Source: Euryarchaeota archaeon UBA175
GTDB taxonomy: Archaea; Thermoplasmatota; Poseidoniia; Poseidoniales; Thalassarchaeaceae
Assembly: GCA_002497895.1 (NCBI GenBank)
Contig: DAFD01000028.1
Span: 1-8,904, forward strand
Direction of reading: 5' to 3'
DNA: 8,904 bases
The notes beneath the pieces are model-generated. The model ran no database searches. It was not told the origin of the DNA and saw nothing but the letters and a program-made list of their open reading frames with translations. Positions 5,950 through 8,904 of this stretch are shown here, piece by piece. The number at the start of each line of letters is the position of its first letter. Positions within the stretch are counted from its first letter, which is position 1. The position numbers and the translations under genes are program-made.

Positions 5950-5974
5950 AGATAACACCGTGACGACGTAAGGC

Positions 5975-6006
5975 CGACGGCAGCCACCTCCGGGTGGCTG
6001 CCGTCG
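5975..6006 (+). terminator. 14-bp perfect hairpin with UCCG tetraloop after the binding-protein gene
   Basis: CGACGGCAGCCACC pairs perfectly with GGTGGCTGCCGTCG around TCCG, i.e. a C(UNCG)G-type extra-stable tetraloop. It starts 25 bp after the binding-protein stop, with only a modest T4 run downstream (6016-6019). Archaeal termination depends mainly on T tracts, so this may act as a partial terminator or as a 3'-end stabiliser that keeps binding-protein mRNA more abundant than the permease message. The structure is certain from sequence; the role is inferred. Confidence 0.75.
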
Positions 6007-6083
6007 CGCCGTCAACTTTTCATTCGTCTTCTGCTGAAATGCCGAAGGCAATCGTGATAGAACTGTCTTAGCGACGCCCATGC

Positions 6084-6088
6084 GGGGG
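6084..6088 (+). promoter_or_regulatory. Weak Shine-Dalgarno-like G run before the DppB-like start
   Basis: GGGGG lies seven bases before the GTG at 6096 and could pair with the CCUCC core of 16S rRNA. It supports this GTG as the start and suggests that, unlike the leaderless genes here, this gene is translated from within a longer mRNA. Confidence 0.4.
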
Positions 6089-6095
6089 ACTCATT

Positions 6096-7538
6096 GTGAA
6101 ATTACACGAATTCATAGTTCGTCGCTTGATTTTACTCGTCCCCGTAATGGTGGGTGTTGCTGTATTCACCTTCGCTATCGCCCACATTATTCCTGCTGAT
6201 CCAGCTGCCGCTCAGTGCGGTGACAAGTGTGGAGTTATCATCAATACTTACTATGAGAATGGGTCATCAGGAGAATCCTACACAGATGAAGGTGAATTGT
6301 ATACTCTCTCCGAAGGTATCTCGAGTGGAGTGAAGCAAATCACTCTAGTCGATGCCTCGGCATTTTCAGATCAAGGAGGAACTGGCCTCATCGGCGAAGA
6401 TTCGTTCAGATGGTCTGGCAAGAATGGTGACCGATTGACCGGAATCAGCGGAATAGACGAGGACGCGGCTGAGGGTACAGTAGTCAGTTACTATGTCCAG
6501 ATTTCAGCTTATGAAGCGAATCGGGAACGAATGGGGATGAATGACCCGGTACCTGTTCAATTCGTCTACTACATCACACATCTTTTGGAAGGAGATTGGG
6601 GCGAATCAATCACCTACCATCGACCTGTAATCGATGTTGTAAAAGACGCTGCACCAATTACTCTTGAGATGTCATTCCTCGCACTGGCTATTGCATACCC
6701 ATTAGGAATAATTCTGGGAATCGTCAGTGCGGTTCGACAGGACAAGATGTTCGACCATTTATCGAGATTCCTCGCTATCGCATTCGTCAGTCTGCCTATT
6801 TTCTGGTTCGCGATGGTCCTGCAATTATTCTTCGCCACAGGCCCTGATAATTCAGGGATATGTGATCCAATTTTTGGCACTGATGGTGGTTGTTTCCCTA
6901 TCTACGGAAGGCACGATCCAGGGTTCTCATTCCCTGAGGAAGGATTCGGAATCACTCTTAGCACTCTGATACCTTTCTTAGACGGGACTTTCTTAGATCT
7001 CTCAATCCCTTATCCTGACGGTGGAACAGGATTCCATCTGGTTGACAGTTGGTTTGCCTCTGATGAGCAGCTGGCCGCTCTTCCTGACGAATATGGTTCC
7101 CGAAGACTCCTGTTCAAGGACACGATTCTCCACCTCGTTCTACCCTGCACCGCACTCGGTGTTGCCTCCGCAGGAGGCCTTCTCAGATACATGCGAGCGA
7201 GTCTTCTCGAGGTTCTGAACGAGGATTACGTCCGAACCGCACGAGCGAAGGGGCTTGCGGAATGGCGCGTGATAATCGTTCACGCCTGTCGAAACGCTCT
7301 GGTCCCTATCGTCACTATCCTTGGTTTCTCGATTGGAGGAGCGATAGGTGGAGCAGTTCTCACTGAGACCATCTTCGCCTTCAATGGAATGGGAAGGGTT
7401 GCTGTGACCTCCATTCAATATCTCGATTTCACAGTCATCATGGGAGTCACTCTCATCACTTCGGTCATTTTCCTCCTCTCCAATCTCGTTGTTGACATCA
7501 TGTATGCAGTAGTCGATCCAAGGGTGAGATTGGAATGA
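6096..7538 (+). CDS. DppB/OppB-like ABC transporter permease with enlarged external loops
   Basis: This is an inner permease of a peptide/nickel-type importer. Six membrane spans are visible at about 8-32, 187-212, 223-247, 341-366, 400-425 and 446-472. The cytoplasmic EAA coupling loop is clear: EDYVRTARAKGLAEW at 376-390, followed by RNALVP (399-404), where the ATPase docks. The family signature NDPVPVQFVYYI (149-160) and GDWGES (166-171) sits just before TM2. At 480 residues it is much longer than the usual 310-340. About 90 extra residues (roughly 40-138) fill the first external loop, including a beta-rich segment at 78-133, and the TM3-TM4 loop (about 248-338) is also enlarged, with C256 and C266. 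The GTG start places MKLHEFIVRR directly before TM1, the usual beginning of this family. It follows the binding-protein gene by 146 bp and overlaps the next permease by ATGA. Confidence 0.95.
   Translation: MKLHEFIVRRLILLVPVMVGVAVFTFAIAHIIPADPAAAQCGDKCGVIINTYYENGSSGESYTDEGELYTLSEGISSGVKQITLVDASAFSDQGGTGLIGEDSFRWSGKNGDRLTGISGIDEDAAEGTVVSYYVQISAYEANRERMGMNDPVPVQFVYYITHLLEGDWGESITYHRPVIDVVKDAAPITLEMSFLALAIAYPLGIILGIVSAVRQDKMFDHLSRFLAIAFVSLPIFWFAMVLQLFFATGPDNSGICDPIFGTDGGCFPIYGRHDPGFSFPEEGFGITLSTLIPFLDGTFLDLSIPYPDGGTGFHLVDSWFASDEQLAALPDEYGSRRLLFKDTILHLVLPCTALGVASAGGLLRYMRASLLEVLNEDYVRTARAKGLAEWRVIIVHACRNALVPIVTILGFSIGGAIGGAVLTETIFAFNGMGRVAVTSIQYLDFTVIMGVTLITSVIFLLSNLVVDIMYAVVDPRVRLE
7523..7527 (+). 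promoter_or_regulatory. Shine-Dalgarno for the DppC-like gene
   Basis: GGTGA, preceded by another G, matches the archaeal anti-Shine-Dalgarno and lies seven bases before the ATG at 7535. Together with the ATGA stop/start overlap it fixes that start and points to translational coupling between the two permeases. Confidence 0.6.
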
Positions 7539-8904
7539 AGCGCTGGCCTGATGGAGCTGCTGATCGCAAGGAGAGCGTTAGGAGGCTGGATGAGGGTCTG
7601 CGTCAGTTTGGGACCGATATGAGTCGTAATTGGAAGGTCTACCGAAGGTCTCTGTTAGCTGTCGTCGGCCTTAGCATGGTAATCTTCGTATCGACGGTCT
7701 CGATCTTTGCCGACGATATCGCTGTCGAACACCCCTACCGCAATCTCCAGGACACTGAGGACCTTTGGTCCATCGATTACGAACCACGCCGAGCACATCC
7801 TTTCTCCGAGGAATGTGATTGGCATGAACAATCCATCTCTCTCACCAAATTGCGTAGGGACAATGTGATGACCGTGGTCGCTGAATCCGACGACAAGGTC
7901 GGCTCCGACAATCGCTACTATCGAGACACTCTTTCTGTCATAGAATTCATCAGTCTCGAGGATAATGTTGGTGGTGAATTGGACACATCATTGATTTCAA
8001 TTGACGCTGCCAATTCTTCCATCCTCGTAATCTCTCAGGAGATGTATGATAATATGTCATTGACGACGGTTTGGCTGACCTATGAATTTGATAATTCAGC
8101 CATGCATCACTGGTGGATGCCAGATGGATACGACGTCTGCATCTTTGGCACAAATAATCAGGGTCAGGATATGTTCAGCAAGGTCCTCTACGGTTCTCGA
8201 GTTTCACTCAAAATCGGCATCACTGTCGCTATGCTGACCGTGACTCTCGGCACAATAGTCGGCAGCATCAGTGGCTACTACGGTGGTCGCGTTGACGAGG
8301 TCATCATGAGGATATGTGACATCTTCTTCGCAGTTCCTGGATTAATTCTCGCCATGGCTTTCGTGACTGCGATGTCGGCCATGACGAGTCTGACGATGCC
8401 GGTGTGGTTGGGGGTTCTGATTCCGATAATTTTCCTTTGGATGGTCTTCAAGGATAGTCTGAAGTCGACGCTGATTCTCTCTAAGGATTCACAAACTTTC
8501 AATTTCCTAAAGAGCAATCGAGGATTTTTCTACGGGATCATTCTCATCTTTTTCCTGCTAGGAATATCAGGCGTGCCGCTTTGGCCCGAGCTGTTCGGTA
8601 ATTTCGAATCGGGTTCGTCAAGAACTGCGGTTTCCTTGGGACTGATTTTGGCTCTATCGGGGCTCTGGATTTTGGATCAGAAGTTTATCGAGAACGCATC
8701 ATTTGACGAAGCGGCACCAAGATTCCGCGCTTTCTTCGACTGGACCAATCCGTGGCGATATCTCTCTCTGAGGACTATTGCGATATTCATCGCTGCAGTG
8801 ATTCTGATGAATTATTCAGGGACCGTCGGGGATGATATTGTCGTAATCAAGGATTTCGACAGACTTTGGAAGATCCAAGCCGCTCTAATCTTCACTGGCT
8901 GGCC
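7535..8904 (+). CDS. DppC/OppC-like ABC transporter permease, 3' end cut by window edge, with extra membrane segments
   Basis: The frame is open for 456 codons to the edge. The start overlaps the DppB-like stop as ATGA. A charged cytoplasmic N-terminus leads into TM1 (about 38-59). The DppC signature follows: FGTNNQGQDMFSKVLYGSRVSL (around 204-225), then TM2 (222-246), GYYGGRVDEVIMR (247-259), and TM3 with the typical DIFFAVPGLILA (262-273). In ordinary DppC the next item is TM4, ending in a GWP-R-type motif, and the EAA loop. Here about 165 residues with roughly four extra hydrophobic segments (289-304, 331-348, 365-380, 413-428) come first; the last codons, ALIFTGW then CC-, look like the expected TM4. 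The first external loop (about 60-203) is also roughly 90 residues longer than usual. The EAA loop, TM5 and TM6 should lie beyond the edge. It would pair with the DppB-like protein as the heterodimeric pore. Confidence 0.93.
   Translation, partial: MKRWPDGAADRKESVRRLDEGLRQFGTDMSRNWKVYRRSLLAVVGLSMVIFVSTVSIFADDIAVEHPYRNLQDTEDLWSIDYEPRRAHPFSEECDWHEQSISLTKLRRDNVMTVVAESDDKVGSDNRYYRDTLSVIEFISLEDNVGGELDTSLISIDAANSSILVISQEMYDNMSLTTVWLTYEFDNSAMHHWWMPDGYDVCIFGTNNQGQDMFSKVLYGSRVSLKIGITVAMLTVTLGTIVGSISGYYGGRVDEVIMRICDIFFAVPGLILAMAFVTAMSAMTSLTMPVWLGVLIPIIFLWMVFKDSLKSTLILSKDSQTFNFLKSNRGFFYGIILIFFLLGISGVPLWPELFGNFESGSSRTAVSLGLILALSGLWILDQKFIENASFDEAAPRFRAFFDWTNPWRYLSLRTIAIFIAAVILMNYSGTVGDDIVVIKDFDRLWKIQAALIFTGW

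Noticed and set aside
7950..8517. Minus-strand open frames of 67 and 79 codons
   Set aside because: They are opposite the DppC-like gene, which has convincing family motifs through this region.

Overview
The window looks archaeal, most likely a planktonic marine Thermoplasmatota (Marine Group II/III, 'Poseidoniia'-like) genome. This is inferred from: an archaeal-type triosephosphate isomerase; an eL41-type micro-ribosomal protein; an archaeo-eukaryotic primase catalytic domain; tRNA promoters with a TATA-like box about 25-30 bp upstream; mostly leaderless-looking gene starts; and the Cys-flanked 'GCT...NYN...DDGSC' repeats common in surface proteins of marine archaea and Bacteroidetes. No 16S gene or database search supports this, so the lineage is an inference.

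Left part (1-1722). A primase-small-subunit-like gene runs leftwards off the window edge. It is divergent from tpiA, with about 50 bp between them. tpiA converges on a 35-codon gene for a very basic eL41-like ribosomal protein.

Middle (1839-3495). Three items lie on the minus strand: a SprT-like zinc metallopeptidase with a zinc ribbon, an unrecognised multi-pass membrane protein, and tRNA-Arg(UCU). The SprT gene is divergent from a plus-strand tRNA-Ala(GGC) across a 53-bp gap containing one TATA-like box. Both tRNAs encode their 3' CCA.

Right part (3496-8904). After a T-rich terminator-like tract and a promoter whose TATA box sits inside an inverted repeat, there is a peptide/nickel-type (Dpp/Opp) ABC importer cluster. 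It holds a large lipoprotein substrate-binding protein, a strong hairpin with a UNCG-type loop, a DppB-like permease, and a DppC-like permease that overlaps it by ATGA and runs off the right edge. The ATPase genes are not in the window and are probably further right.

The main novelty is architectural. The binding protein carries two Cys-bracketed repeats and a calcium-loop-like motif. DppB has an extra beta-rich segment in its first external loop that resembles repeats of phage-tail/structural proteins. DppC has an enlarged first external loop and about 165 extra residues with roughly four hydrophobic segments between its usual TM3 and TM4. Together they suggest an importer with an elaborated outer face. 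Separately, the primase-like protein is unusually compact, and its arginine codons differ sharply from those of its neighbour.
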